The notes under the pieces: model-generated | What the model was told of the DNA's origin: nothing | Seen by the model: the letters and a program-made list of their open reading frames with translations, nothing else | Database searches by the model: none | Assembly (NCBI GenBank): GCA_951804985.1 | Contig: OX638132.1 | Coordinates: 2,647,529 to 2,711,528, forward strand | DNA length: 64,000 bases | Direction of reading: 5' to 3' | From: Dryomyza anilis | Taxonomy: Eukaryota > Arthropoda > Insecta > Diptera > Dryomyzidae | Position numbers and translations under genes: made by a program | Shown here: positions 11,581 to 24,984 of the stretch, one piece after another | Layout of the letters: the number at the start of each line of letters is the position of its first letter | How positions within the stretch are numbered: position 1 is the first letter of the stretch

Positions 11581-13425
11581 GTTCGCTGCAATCTTGTTTG
11601 AATTTTAAGACATTTTAAATAAATATTATTATTATAACCAAACAAAATTATAATTTTGGCATAGAAGTAATAGCCAATTAAAGTTTTAAAATTTATTATT
11701 GAAAGCATTAATATGTTGCCCGTATGAAGTTCCAACTATACCAGCAGTACAAATAAAACACGTATAACTCAAAAAGTGAGAGAACATGATCCAGGTTCTT
11801 TAGAGTTGTTGTGTCAATTTATTTGTATCTATTATAATTTACAGAATGTGTAAAAAAAGGTAAATGTAACAGCGTGATACGCAAAATATTGCTAATTTTA
11901 AAAAAAACTTTGACAATATCAAAATTTTTGTAAATTTGGTATTTTTTGCATAAAGAAGAAGAAGTCATGTGTTTCAAAGTAATTAAATGATCTTAAATAT
12001 AAGTATAAACTACTAATAATAAATTATTTTTAAAATTTAGTTTAATGTAAGTAGATAATAATTAGTAATAGTAATAATAGTATTGATACCATTATACTAA
12101 AAGGATTATTATTGTAAGAGCTGCTTATTAAAGCAGCCGTCATCTTAGTTTTAGCAAGAAAATACGAAATATTACTGTGCTTCCATTTAAGACATGAAAT
12201 TGTGTATGTCTTTGTGGCAGCAGTTAAAACTTTTTCAAAACTTAAAAAGCAGCCGGCAGACAGACAGACAGCCACCAACTTTACTACGACACAGAGAATA
12301 CGTAAAGTTGCTGTAGCTGCGGCTGCTGCTTTGGCTGTCAGAAAGTTTGCAATGAAGTCCTCTCGTAGATTTATGACTAAATTAGAAGTTATTGTTTTAT
12401 AGTGTTTTTCTTTTACGACGTGCAACAAAAGTTATTTGAATATTTTTTTTTCTTGAATTGTACATAATTTGTTTTAATTTTTCTTATACATTTATAGTTG
12501 TTTCATAAAATGAAGCGGGAACTGACAAGATGGAAAACCATTAAAAAGTAATTTCAAATATTTGAAAATTCAGAAGCAAGCATTGAGTTTATGGAATTAA
12601 ATTATTAAATTAAAAGAGCAAATGCTTTCAGAATAAAGCATTTTTTTAAATAGATAATGAAAAATCCACTTTAGAAATATTTTTTTACAGATAATGAAAA
12701 ATCTACTAAAGAATACAAATAATGTATCACAATATTCGATATTTCCGAGAGTCTTCAGAGAACGTAATTTCTGCACATTTTACATTTAGGAGCGAAACTC
12801 TGGTACACAGCCAATAAAACTCGTAAAATCAAAACATTAGATAAAATTTATTGGAGCACATATTTCGACAACGAACGAACAATACAGCTGAGTGCTAAAA
12901 TCAGACTAATAAAAATACAGCAAAGAAGTGCGTTGAATAAAAAAAAGTGAAAAAAAAAACAAAAAAATAATCATTGAAATAAATGACGAGGAAAATTGCG
13001 CATTTGTCTTGCAACGGTTTTATATGTCGACTGTTTTATGCACTCTTAGAAAGAAAAAAGACGAAATCATTGCAAATACAGAATCTTAAAATTTAAAGAA
13101 AAATAAGAACTTTTGGACGGCGAGTGACGCAGGATATATACTTTTTAAATTGTACAAAATTAGAATTAATATACAATTTTTTCTCGATCATGAAAATAAA
13201 ATATTTTAAAATAACAAATGTTTTTGAAAATTAAGTAAATATTTTTAGGTGGACAATTTGAAATAAAGGGAAATTAAAATCTTTTATAATATATTTATTT
13301 ATAAATACAAGTTTTTATTAATAAAAAGTTATGTATATATAAAAATATATTAAAACAAATTGTTTGAATTGTTTTTCAAAATAAATATTTTTTTTTAGAA
13401 AATATTTCGAAAAAAAGTGTTGTAA
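11581..13425. other. Intergenic DNA without a supported gene
   Basis: Very A+T-rich. The only distinctive patch is 12180-12400, with CAGACAGACAG and GCTGCTGC runs open on both strands. I see no domain, so I do not call a gene. Confidence 0.45.
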
Positions 13426-13578
13426 AAATTAAAAAAACAAAAATTATCCGAAATTTTCAAAAAAAAAAAAAATTCGAAAAAAAAATTTCTTTTGAAACAT
13501 TTTTTTTCGTAAAAATTTTTGTTTTGAAAAAAAATTTTTTTTTTTTTGAAATTTCGGATATTTTTTTTGTTTTAATTT
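13426..13578. repeat. A/T-rich inverted repeat
   Basis: The words AAATTAAAA, ACAAAAATTATCCGAAATTT and a poly-A run on the left recur as reverse complements on the right (GAAATTTCGGATA, then TTTTGTTTTAATTT). This makes a long imperfect hairpin of about 150 bp. It is probably the remains of an A/T-rich foldback or MITE. Confidence 0.5.
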
Positions 13579-13924
13579 TATTCTGTTATTTTTTAAATAA
13601 AATTTTTTAAATTTTTTTCGAAAAATGTTCTAAAAAAAATATTGTTTTTAAAAAAATAGTATACTCATAAATATTATGAACAAATTCATCAATATGACGA
13701 TTCAAATTAATTGAATATTTTGTTCTTCACTATGATGTTCGATTTTACGAATAATTTCATGTATATAATGAATATGTCATTTAATGAACGGTGGTATCAA
13801 TATGATGAATCTGGTAGTTGATGAAAAATTCAAAGTACTTATGAATACATTCATCATATTGATTTGATGTTGTATTTTATGTTTTTGTTCAGTAATATGA
13901 TGAAACGTTTTCTTCATATACACT

Positions 13925-14137
13925 TCAACATATTCAAGAACACTTTTGGGTCATTCATTGATATTGATACCGAATTCATAACTTTGATGTTTTGTAGTTA
14001 TCAATATTATGAATCGTTCTTCAATACAATAATTCATTGTATTGAAGAACGATTCATAATATTGATAACTACAAAACATCAATGTTATGAATTCGGTATC
14101 AATGAATGACCCAAAAGTGTTCTTGAATATGTTTGAA
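13925..14137. repeat. Long near-perfect palindrome
   Basis: Two arms of about 100 bp are separated by a loop of about 5 bases (AATTC, around 14031-14035). The left arm runs ACATATTCAAGAACAC to GTTCTTCAATACAAT and the right arm is its reverse complement. I see a 6-base extra GATATT in the left arm and a one-base difference near the outer end. The surrounding 13660-14160 is rich in TTCATCA/ATGATGAA words, so the palindrome is probably part of a larger repeat. Confidence 0.8.
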
Positions 14138-14589
14138 GAACGAAATTCATTAATATGATGATGATTTTTCTGTGTTAAAACGTTTCGCTACGCATGGACT
14201 TTCTGAAACTAGGACCTCTAATGCAAGGCTTCAAAATAAGGATAAATATTGATCCACCCATATAGAGCAAGATGAATTTTTAACCTTTAAACACCATTTT
14301 TAATCAAATTTGTATTTCAGTATAAAATCTATATCAATAGAGTTTCTTTGTTACATAATATATTCCTAATTTCAAATCTCGAATTACTAACTCATCGGAC
14401 AGTTATTTTTAAATGAATTACAAAATGTGTACCGAACAGGCAGACCATAAATTGAGCTAATAACAACGGTATGTAAAAATTTTAATTGTCGTAATTTTTT
14501 CTCATTTTATTCTAAAGGAGTTGGTGATAACATTTTTTAATAATTGCACATACAATTATCTGGTTCCACACATTAGTTTAGAATTCGTA

Positions 14590-14775
14590 TTATTTCTAAA
14601 AGTATTCCAACTCTTTTTATATCCTACATTAAGTGTGAAAGGGTATATTCAGTATGGTATGCCATTTGTAACACACAGAAAGAGAAATATTCTGGATCAG
14701 CATGAGCTTCTGATTCGATTTAGCGATGTCCGTCTGTATGTTGAAATCACGATTACAGAATAACTAAAAGAGGTC
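14590..14775 (+). mobile_element. DINE-like element fragment
   Basis: A stem-loop with arms TATATCCTACA and GGGTATAT (14618-14648) is followed by TATGCCATTTGTAACACA, a TATTCTGGATCAGCATGA segment, GCGATGTCCGTCTG and GTTGAAATCACG. This word order resembles the 5' part of DINE/INE-1-type elements widespread in flies, decayed here. An 80-residue open frame across it is a by-product. Confidence 0.55.
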
Positions 14776-15110
14776 GAAAAATAAAACTCATGATTTAAAA
14801 TAATTATACACTACTCTATCTGTCACAGAAAATGTGCATGATCGTGACCTGTGAAAAGAGCACTTATTTTCAAATACCTCATAATGACATCTACGCGTCA
14901 ATTTTATTTTTTTGTATTTTTTTAATATATGTTGCCATTATGCTCAAATTATATTTGCCTTCTTTTGCTCAAATAACATTTTCCCATGGTGCCAGAAAAA
15001 ATCTAAATGAAGGGAAATTCTTTTAAGTTTGCAAGTTTGCGGCTATTTTCAGAATTAGCAAATTCTGTGGACCTCTGGATCACCTTAAAAGGTAACCGCA
15101 CACATTATCA

Positions 15111-15212
15111 TATATCCCACTACAGCACTGATAATTCCTACTAACACCAACTATCAAAATTTGCCAACTTTAAAAATTTCCCATGTGACCTAACGTTCTT
15201 TACTAGTTTTTA
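15111..15212 (-). repeat. Dispersed short repeat (GGTTAGGTCACATGGG family), copy
   Basis: Read on the minus strand it gives GTTAGGTCACATGGGAAATT followed by TTAAAGTTGG, TTGATAGTTGGTGTTAGTAG. The same string is recognisable at 29917-30001 (minus), 41641-41690, 45384-45800 and 60891-60950. Confidence 0.55.
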
Positions 15213-17265
15213 TGTAATTTTGTAATTTTGTTTACCGTGCGACATTTGAACGTCCTGCATGCAGAAACTCTGTATATGGATCATTTGAAATGTGTCACCG
15301 CTCAGAACAATAATCAGAATAGAGGCTTCCGAACATAATGCTATTATACAACACACAATTTGGACAAAAGTACCCAATCAAATGTATTTCGAACACAAAA
15401 GCGCCACAAAAACGCAAACAAATGAAATGGTAACTAACAACGTGGTAGGTAATACAACTCAAACATTTATCATAAATGTTTTCAATGTCTGCCACATAGT
15501 TTCGACTACCATTGCACAGAGCTTAGTCAAAGCTCAATTAAAGGTATCTGGACGAACAACAAAAGTGCCAAGAGGGGTACACCATATAAAGATCTCAGCA
15601 TGACACAGAAATAGTACAGAAATTGCACAGAAATTTGAGGCGATTTTCTGCCTCATGGCATTTGGAACTGAAAACGAGTGGATGGAGGTGTAACAAAGCG
15701 GCTGCTGATGATCAATCACTCTGTCAGTGTGGACTCTGATGACGATGACGACAATTCGGACCCAAGTCTGCATAAAGGCAATCGAAATAATGAACAGGAA
15801 TTTGAACTTGGCATGTGAGTGATGTAGGTGGTTGAGGCAACCAAAGAAAAAGGCTTAAGTGTATTTAATATTATATATGCAAATAGAAATGAATTCTAAT
15901 ATTATTAAAATGAAATGAGAATGAAAGAAATATGTGGTTGGAATATGCAAAAGTACAACAGCATTCAGTAGTATTCGTGTTTTTATATTTTGTCAAATAG
16001 AACTAAGATGGATCTGCCTTGGCATTCAAAAGCAACTTTAAAATTTCAAATATTTATGTGTCTTGTATTTTATATCAAATTTTTCAACACATTTTCTATT
16101 GCTAAAGGGTCAAAATAATTTAACTTAGAAATCAGCATTACACACCAAGCACTTCCGCAAAATGCTATGAAATATTTACGCAAATTGTTTTCCGAAATAC
16201 GCAGACAGCAAATACCTTTTGTGACGTACTCTAGTGGCTGTTTGGTGTTATGAATATTTTCTAAAGCGAAAATTTAAATTAAATATTAAAAAATATACAA
16301 TATTTTTTTTTTTAGAACATATAAAAGTTTTACTAAAACAGAATGTACTACTTAAAAAAATTCGTTTAAAATTTTTTTCTAGAGGTCTGAATACACAATA
16401 TCCGTAATGTATTCAATATTTATGGACTGATATATTCTAAACACAATCATCTTAGTTTGAAGATATAGCCAAAGTATATTACCAAATCAACCATTTGGAA
16501 TTTATTATGTTTTTCTATACATTTCAGTCTTGAAGTTTTAAAAATTAAAATTATTTGTCATACTTCTCACATACTTTGTTTAAAATAAACTATCCGATAT
16601 TTTTAAATAAACCTCATGAACTTCAAAAAAGTTGGCCAAAGATACGATGAATAAAATAGGTTTCATATGGTTAGTATTGGGTTTACTTCAAAAAATCAGA
16701 GAAAATTTGATAAAAAAAATAAATTTAAAAATATAAAAACAGCAAATTCCGATTATTTTTAATATAAATCAAATAAAATTTTTTAGAAAAAATGAGATCA
16801 AATTTGAATCATGTAGTTCTTTAGAATTTTAAATATTGTGCTGTGTTTTTGGGTAATATTTATTTTATTATTTAACAATAATTATTTTATTAACGCAATT
16901 ACATTACTCCGTAGTTTTATTAACACATGCTATGAAAAATAATTGAGCATTTTCGCAGTATTTTCGAATCAACTGCCAAACATTTGAATTTAATTTATTT
17001 AATGCGCCAAAACATGTTCACATTATTGCTTGCAAATATGCAATTTATATGCAAAACGAAATAAAATGCAAAAAAAAAAATAAACAGAAATATTTATGCA
17101 TTTGTCCTAAAACCATAAAATCCGCACAGAATTCAGGAAAATTTTAAAGCGCCGAAAAATGTTAATCGTATTGCTATAAAATTTTAGTATTTTTATTTTT
17201 TCGCACTCACGCACTCCGCACAGTGGTTCGGCTTAAAAAAAAAACAGTCCGAAGTAAATTTGTAT
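15213..17265. other. Intergenic DNA without a supported gene
   Basis: Open frames at 15292-15773 exist on both strands with no domain. The rest is A+T-rich and unremarkable. Confidence 0.4.
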
Positions 17266-18205
17266 TAAATCCTATCCATGTTCGATCCGTAACAAAAACA
17301 TGTCTGATCTCTGTCTAAAATTTCACAAAAATTTCAAAACCTGGCCGTGAAAAAATTCAGTAATTTGTCCGGAATATATCAAACAAATTTTGAGAAACAA
17401 ACAGCTAATTGAAAGGTTTTGGAAACGTTTAGAATGTTATAAAATGTATGTGCAGATTTCAGACATATTTTGGATTTAGGAAGAAAATATGCAGTTCTTA
17501 ACAACCCTGTCTTTAAATCATTCGATAAAATATTTCTAAACTGCCCTTAGTAACTTGGGAGGCTAAAACAAAATGTCTGTAATTATTCAGAAATATTTCA
17601 GGCATATTTCTGGCTAACAAAGTGATAAAACAAATTGTTTGCGAAGTGTTGTCAAATTCTATTGGCACATTCCCGACATACTTTGGAAAGGGACAGAAAA
17701 AAGGGAGATTTAGATACCTAATTCGTCTATGGCTGCTTAAAATTCGAAGAACTGTTTTAAAACCGATGCTGGCAACAATTTAGTTTAGTAAAAAAAAACC
17801 TTTTTTATATTATCTGAACTTCCTTAGACAATATTTTTGACAAATTAAAATCATATTAAAATTATCTAGTAGATTTGAATCAAATAAAAGCGAAGTTTGT
17901 ATCCAAACCTATCTATTTTCGTTCCATACCAAAAAAATGCCTGAAATCTGCCTTTAAAAATCCACAAAAATTCTAATACAAAAATCGCATTTGCCGTTAA
18001 AAATCGAAAAAGGCTTTAGAAACCGACCCTGCCAAAAATAATTTTTAATGCTGTGAAAATGTTTGACATTTTTCAGAAATATTTCAGGCATATTACCCGA
18101 AAGCACATAGAGAAATTGTAGTTCTTTGGAAGCGTATCGTAGGATATCAATTTCTGTGCCATTTGAAAGGCAGATTCCCGGAAACGGAACATAAATGAGG
18201 CGACT
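17266..18205 (-). repeat. Decayed repeat of about 250 bp, locus 1
   Basis: Phrases such as AATATTTCAGGCATATT, GGCAGATTCCCG, ACCCTGCCAAAA and TTTGGAAACG recur two to four times here. They match in reverse orientation the clearer tandem units at 55741-56480 (TTTTTGGCAGGGT, GCCAGAAATATTCC). The units are too diverged to set boundaries by eye. Confidence 0.45.
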
Positions 18206-20516
18206 ATTGATAAAATTCCAACTTTTTCTGTTTCAAGTCTTTTAAAATCTTATTTCTAAAACACAATGAGTTAGTCAAAAATAACACTATACGCCATATA
18301 ACGGCTATACGCAATAATATACCCCACAAATTCGATAAATTATTTCTCCACTTGTACCACAGTACGCCGCCCAAACGAAAACGGTTACTTATGGCAGGCA
18401 GCAGCCTTTATTGTGTTCTTCAGCGTCTGTTAAAAATCAATTGAAGTGCGGCATTAGGCGCTGATTTATAGAGATACAAATCAAGCAGCCGCCTTTTGCA
18501 AAAGAAATTGCACAAAATTTGTTTATCAGAAAAACCGCCTTGGCCCAAAATTACGTTCGCTTAAACTAATTGCAACATATTTTACGCTATAACGTTGAAA
18601 ATCCAAATGGTGCTAATGCATAATTTAAATTTTAAACATTTTAACATAAACGAAAACCCATTTTTTATAAGTAGTAAAAAAAATCATCCTGACAAAAATT
18701 AATATTTGTAGTTTGTAGAAATCCCCCATTTTAATCACACCTTGTGCAGGTTTATGTTGATTAATGATACATTTTCCTGTACTATATGTTGCCTCTAATA
18801 GTTTGAAGTACATAGGTGGTTCTTGCCAGATAATAAAATTCCGCCATGTAGTGCTTCAAAGTGTTTAAACTTTCTCGGGCGTTGCTTTCTGGTGCTGTTG
18901 AACGAGTCATAAGTGTCAACTATGAAAAACTCATTAGCTTAGTGTAGAGCAGATCAGTGGGGGGCGAATAACTATAACTCAGCCACACTTTGTAGTTGAT
19001 ATTTGGCTCAGAAGTGTGTATAATAAATACGTGTTTGAAGGATACTTATAGACGAGCGACATGCATTGTCATTAAACGAGGCAGACGAGGGGTGCGACTT
19101 GTGACAGGCAATCAGTGTCAAGTTCTTGCCGTAGCTGGCATCCATCGTTTGATGCTGTTCAAAGTTTCAATTGCTAATGATGTGTAACAGCAGTAAATAT
19201 TGGCAACATTTTGAACATAAATTAAACACACAAAACTAAAAACAAAACATCTATTTCGTGATTATTATTTGTGTAAATATTTCCAGACCATATAACTCAA
19301 ATTAGTTTGTTGAAAACAGTGAAAAAAAAAAATTAATTATACACATTTCACACAAATATCCAACTTTTTTTTTTTTTTGGAAGAACTAGATATGAGATAT
19401 ATACATATTTGAAATATGATTGATTAAAATACATTTTTTCTGTTTGTTTTCATGTTTTTTTAAACCTTTTTTATAACTATTAAAATATTCCAGTAGTGCA
19501 TTTCTAACAAAAAATTAATAGTGCCTAATACTTTTTCCAAATTTGTTCATTGGTTGTTTGCTGAAACAAACAGATGATCCTTTTTTCTTCCATAACATTT
19601 GGGAGACATCTGAGCATAATTTTAAAATTGTCGATTTGGCTATCAAAATATGAACTTTGTGGTACCAACGGCTCAATTTAGCATATTCAGATTTCGCTAT
19701 AAATCCTCATATCGATATTCGCATACAATAGAGTATTTTTAGACGTTGACCTTGTCTCGATTTGAAATCCTGAAAATCCATTCAGTCTAACGTATATGTC
19801 CGACTTCATTTCGAAATAAATATGTATTATATTCTCTGTGTGTTGAGAATAGAATACCATCTTCAATTCTATATCTATTAAGTAATTAAAACTTTAAACT
19901 ATTAGACGCAACAATTCCAATTAAATGTGATTAAAATATGTTATTTTATTCATTTGTCATGCAAATTTCCATTGCCTTGAAAGCAGTTTTCAAGTTATTA
20001 ATGATGTTTTAAAATATTACTTTGTTTTTGGCATAAACTGTGAAGTGCGAAATGCAGAGCTTAATTGACCAAAGTACTCAAGTACGATGTAGTACTTGCT
20101 ATTGTTTTGCTTTGACTAATGACTAAGTGCTCTTCAAGGAATTAAAAGCTTAAATTGCAAATAGTCCGAATGAATTATTGATGGGGCTCAACGAAGCTCT
20201 GCAAAGGTTAGAAATATTTATTTTTAATTCTTCTTCAGAAATACGTACAATTGAATGAATACAGAATTTGTCTTTAGAAAAGAAGCTTACAGCAGAAAAC
20301 TAAATTATTTCTCTTGATTATTAAATTGAATTAAATATTTTTAATGAAATTTACTAATATTATTTTAATTTTTATTTCATTAATTATAGTTCATCGGATA
20401 AAGTATTTTTAATCGGTAAATACCATTGAATACTAAAAAATGAGAACAAAATGCTATTTAAATAATTTTGAGTTTTTAAGAAATTATTTATTTTAAATAT
20501 ATCGATACAGTATAAC
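18206..20516. other. Intergenic DNA without a supported gene
   Basis: Includes unique patches at about 18360-18560 and 18860-19190 with few homopolymers, which could be regulatory DNA. I see no convincing coding frame. Confidence 0.4.
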
Positions 20517-22560
20517 AGTTACACTGTTACACTGCTATACTGTTATGCTGTTGTACTGTTATACTGTTATACTGTTATACTGTTATACTGTTTACTGTTA
20601 TACTGTTATACTGTTATACTGTTATACTGTTATACTGTTATACTGTTATACTGTTATACTGTTATACTGTTATACTGTTATACTGTTATACTTTTATACT
20701 GTTATACTGTTATACTGTTATACTGTTATACTGTTATACTGTTATACTGTTATACTGTTATACTGTTATACTGTTATACTGTTATACTGTTATACTGTTA
20801 TACTGTTATACTGTTATACTGTTATACTGTTATACTGTTATACTGTTATACTGTTATACTGTTATACTGTTATACTGTTATACTGTTATACTGTTATACT
20901 GTTATACTGTTATACTGTTATACTGTTATACTGTTATACTGTTATACTGTTATACTGTTATACTGTTATACTGTTATACTGTTATACTGTTATACTGTTA
21001 TACTGTTATACTGTTATACTGTTATACTGTTATACTGTTATACTGTTATACTGTTATACTGTTATACTGTTATACTGTTATACTGTTATACTGTTATACT
21101 GTTATACTGTTATACTGTTATACTGTTATACTGTTATACTGTTATACTGTTATACTGTTATACTGTTATACTGTTATACTGTTATACTGTTATACTGTTA
21201 TACTGTTATACTGTTATACTGTTATACTGTTATACTGTTATACTGTTATACTGTTATACTGTTATACTGTTATACTGTTATACTGTTATACTGTTATACT
21301 GTTATACTGTTATACTGTTATACTGTTATACTGTTATACTGTTATACTGTTATACTGTTATACTGTTATACTGTTATACTGTTATACTGTTATACTGTTA
21401 TACTGTTATACTGTTATACTGTTATACTGTTATACTGTTATACTGTTATACTGTTATACTGTTATACTGTTATACTGTTATACTGTTATACTGTTATACT
21501 GTTATACTGTTATACTGTTATACTGTTATACTGTTATACTGTTATACTGTTATACTGTTATACTGTTATACTGTTATACTGTTATACTGTTATACTGTTA
21601 TACTGTTATACTGTTATACTGTTATTCTGTTATACTGTTATACTGTTATACTGTTATACTGTTATACTGTTATACTGTTATACTGTTATACTGTTATACT
21701 GTTATACTGTTATACTGTTATACTGTTATACTGTTATACTGTTATACTGTTATACTGTTATACTGTTATACTGTTATACTGTTATACTGTTATACTGTTA
21801 TACTGTTATACTGTTATACTGTTATTCTGTTATACTGTTATACTGTTATACTGTTATACTGTTATACTGTTATACTGTTATACTGTTATACTGTTATACT
21901 GTTATACTGTTATACTGTTATACTGTTATACTGTTATACTGTTATACTGTTATACTGTTATACTGTTATACTGTTATACTGTTATACTGTTATACTGTTA
22001 TACTGTTATACTGTTATACTGTTATACTGTTATACTGTTATACTGTTATACTGTTATACTGTTATACTGTTATACTGTTATACTGTTATACTGTTATACT
22101 TTTATACTGTTATACTGTTATACTGTTATACTGTTATACTGTTATACTGTTATACTGTTATACTGTTATACTGTTATACTGTTATACTGTTATACTGTTA
22201 TACTGTTATACTGTTATACTGTTATACTGTTATACTGTTATACTGTTATACTGTTATACTGTTATACTGTTATACTGTTATACTGTTATACTGTTATACT
22301 GTTATACTGTTATACTGTTATACTGTTATACTGTTATACTGTTATACTGTTATACTGTTATACTGTTATACTGTTATACTGTTATACTGTTATACTGTTA
22401 TACTGTTATACTGTTATACTGTTATACTGTTATACTGTTATACTGTTATACTGTTATACTGTTATACTGTTATACTGTTATACTGTTATACTGTTATACT
22501 GTTATACTGTTATACTGTTATACTGTTATACTGTTATACTGTTATACTGTTATACTGTTA
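20517..22560. repeat. 8-bp tandem array (TACTGTTA)n
   Basis: About 250 nearly perfect copies. The left edge is diverged (TTACACTGTTACACTGCTATA) and the right edge is abrupt at 22560. Rare variants: a one-base-short unit near 20588, CTTTTATACT at 20691 and 22099, and GTTATTCTGT at 21621 and 21821, exactly 25 units apart. An 8-bp period gives the same translation in all three plus frames with no stop (a repeating CYTVILLY polymer), so the 689-codon open frame across it is an artefact. Confidence 0.97.
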
Positions 22561-24984
22561 TTCTCTCGAGCAATATTATTCACCTCAATTGGCTTTTTCT
22601 TAAATTTATTATAACCCCTAAGAATGACTTGCTGACAGCATTTAGACTTTGCACATACGATGCGCTGAATTCGTGCAATCGCATTTGGGATTCTAATGCT
22701 TCAACACAGGATTTAAACATAAGTGCAGATCATGTTGTAGATGGCAGTCGGTATAGAGTAAAAAAAAAGAAGAAGTCGTGGCATAGGGAGTAGTTTTTTC
22801 TGTAATCCGGTTAACTTTATTGGCATAAGCTTGAGTTTGTTTCTAGAATGTTCTATATGTGATTGTCATGGGGTTGACGTGTGCAACAACAAGGACAATT
22901 TGTCGCTGAGCTCAAAATATCTTATTTCGCACTCTATCTGTGCAAACACAATTCGACTCCTCCTATACATGAACACGTTTGCATAAGGGGGATAATATAT
23001 GTATCCGCACTTTAGTCGATATATGATTTTATCAACTTCAACATTGGGTGGTTTCAGTGGGATTCAAAAAATGTTTTTAAATTACACTCAAATTCATATT
23101 TTATCGAATCAAATTCAAATTTATGCCATTCACTCATAAATATACTACAAACTATCAATCAGATGCATTGCGAAAAGTGCAAATTTATGCCATTCACTCA
23201 TAAATATACTACAAACTATCAATCAGATGCATTGCGAAAAGTGCATAATGCAGTATTTGACATTATATATAACTTATCAAACGAGAATAGAGCTCTTGTA
23301 TTTAAACTTAAGAAGAAAATTTTATGAAAGAGTTGAATAATTGAAATAAAACAAACTTTATATTTCTGTTTTAAGTTTTTGATTCTTATTTTAAGCTTTT
23401 CGATCGAGAAATATAAAAATACTATATATCGTTTTTATTTCTATTTCCGAACAACAACTAAGTTATGTGCTTTTAAAAATCAGAGTGCAATTTTACAGTA
23501 TACTGTCTGACTAAATTGTATTATAAATATTAAAACAGTGCAAAGTATGCCAATCATAAAGAATTGGTGTAAAGGTAATCGTCATAACAGACCACAGTCG
23601 GAAGTAATTAAAAGCGAATAGCGCAATAGTCTATTTCCGGTTTGATATTTCCGTTTCCGTCCGACAAGCAGCACACATGCTGGAGCTGAAGCTGGTTGCT
23701 GAATGTTGAATAAAAATAGATTTCAATGTAGTTTTAAAAATAGCGATTTTGTTTTGTTTTACGCAATGAAAATCGAGCTGTTTAAAAATAAAATTATAAA
23801 TTAAAGAAATTTAAATTTGAAACAAAACTCCAATATACAGCTGTTTTCAATCTATCTGCTTTATATTCAATGAAATGAAATTCCTTTTGCGTAGGTTGCA
23901 TAGATCCCTCCATCACAACCACAGCCACCACCATCTTCCGCTTTCACATCTTTTGTTCTTTTAGCCTAATTTACCTTAGATTTATTTTAAATTTCAGCTT
24001 TGCGCAAATTGACTGACGCAGACGCGGCACTGCGTCATTGAATTTTAATTAGACACGCCTCAGGAATTTGATTAATGACTTCTGGCAGGCGTTGCCACAG
24101 GAAGAGTCCCAGTCAATGTGTCTCAATGTCAAATAAATTGCAAAAAATCAGAGAATCGCACATGCCGCCGTCTCCCACTTTTCTAGAATTCAGCAGATAC
24201 CTCGCCCACAGCAATCGAGCTCTGATAAAAGTAAATAATTCAAATGCATTTTCGTAATTTCTCGTCACAGTAGCAGAAAGTAATAAATTAAGTAAAAGTG
24301 TTTGAAAAATTATCTCAAATTTATTTCGTAAGAGTCTCAAGTTAATCCGTGTTATCTGAGCAATTGATTTATGTCACCATCTTATGTGCAAAAAAAAAAA
24401 GCTTTGCATAAGACTTGTGCCATTTTGTAGTACATACTAAACCCTTCTACACGTGAACAGTAAACTGCATAAAAATTCTGAAAAACTGCACAAGCAGAGT
24501 CTGTGATTTATACGTTCACACCGCGCATTTCAGATAGTCTGGAGTGAAAATAACAAAAAAAGCCAACAACGAAAATAAACCGAAAAATAAAATGCAACTC
24601 CGCCGAAAAAGGTTATATTGTTGGCAAAACTCAGGTTGGCAACACTCGAGCCAACACTCGCCTGCGTTATGTTTATCTTTTGTATATTTTGAATGCGCAC
24701 ACAATTGAAGCAATAAATCACTTGAGGGCAAAAGCAGCTCCAAATGCATTTGGATGCCACACACTCAAATACACTCAACCGTTTTGTTGACTTTGGGGGC
24801 ACCAAAGAAAATATAATACAAAACAAAAAATATTCTCAAATTTTTGAGATTTGTGTATTATTAAATAATGTTATTTAAAGCAGATTTATAGCAATGCATG
24901 AGAAATATATAAATACATAGATGAAATGGTAGAGAAAAAATACAAATGTTAAAAGGTATAAATATTTAAAAACACAAATCAAAG
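22561..24984. other. Intergenic DNA without a supported gene
   Basis: Mostly unique, with less A+T-rich patches at 22620-22780, 23580-23700 and 24000-24260. It carries a 64-bp tandem duplication (listed separately). No reading frame is convincing. Confidence 0.4.
23116..23243. repeat. Exact 64-bp tandem duplication
   Basis: The 64 bases from CAAATTTATGCCATTCACTC to GCATTGCGAAAAGTG occur twice back to back (23116-23179 and 23180-23243). I see no difference between the copies, which suggests a recent event. Confidence 0.9.

Noticed and set aside
20545..22614. Open frame of 689 codons
   Set aside because: It is a pure translation of the TACTGTTA repeat. All three plus frames give the same polymer across the array.
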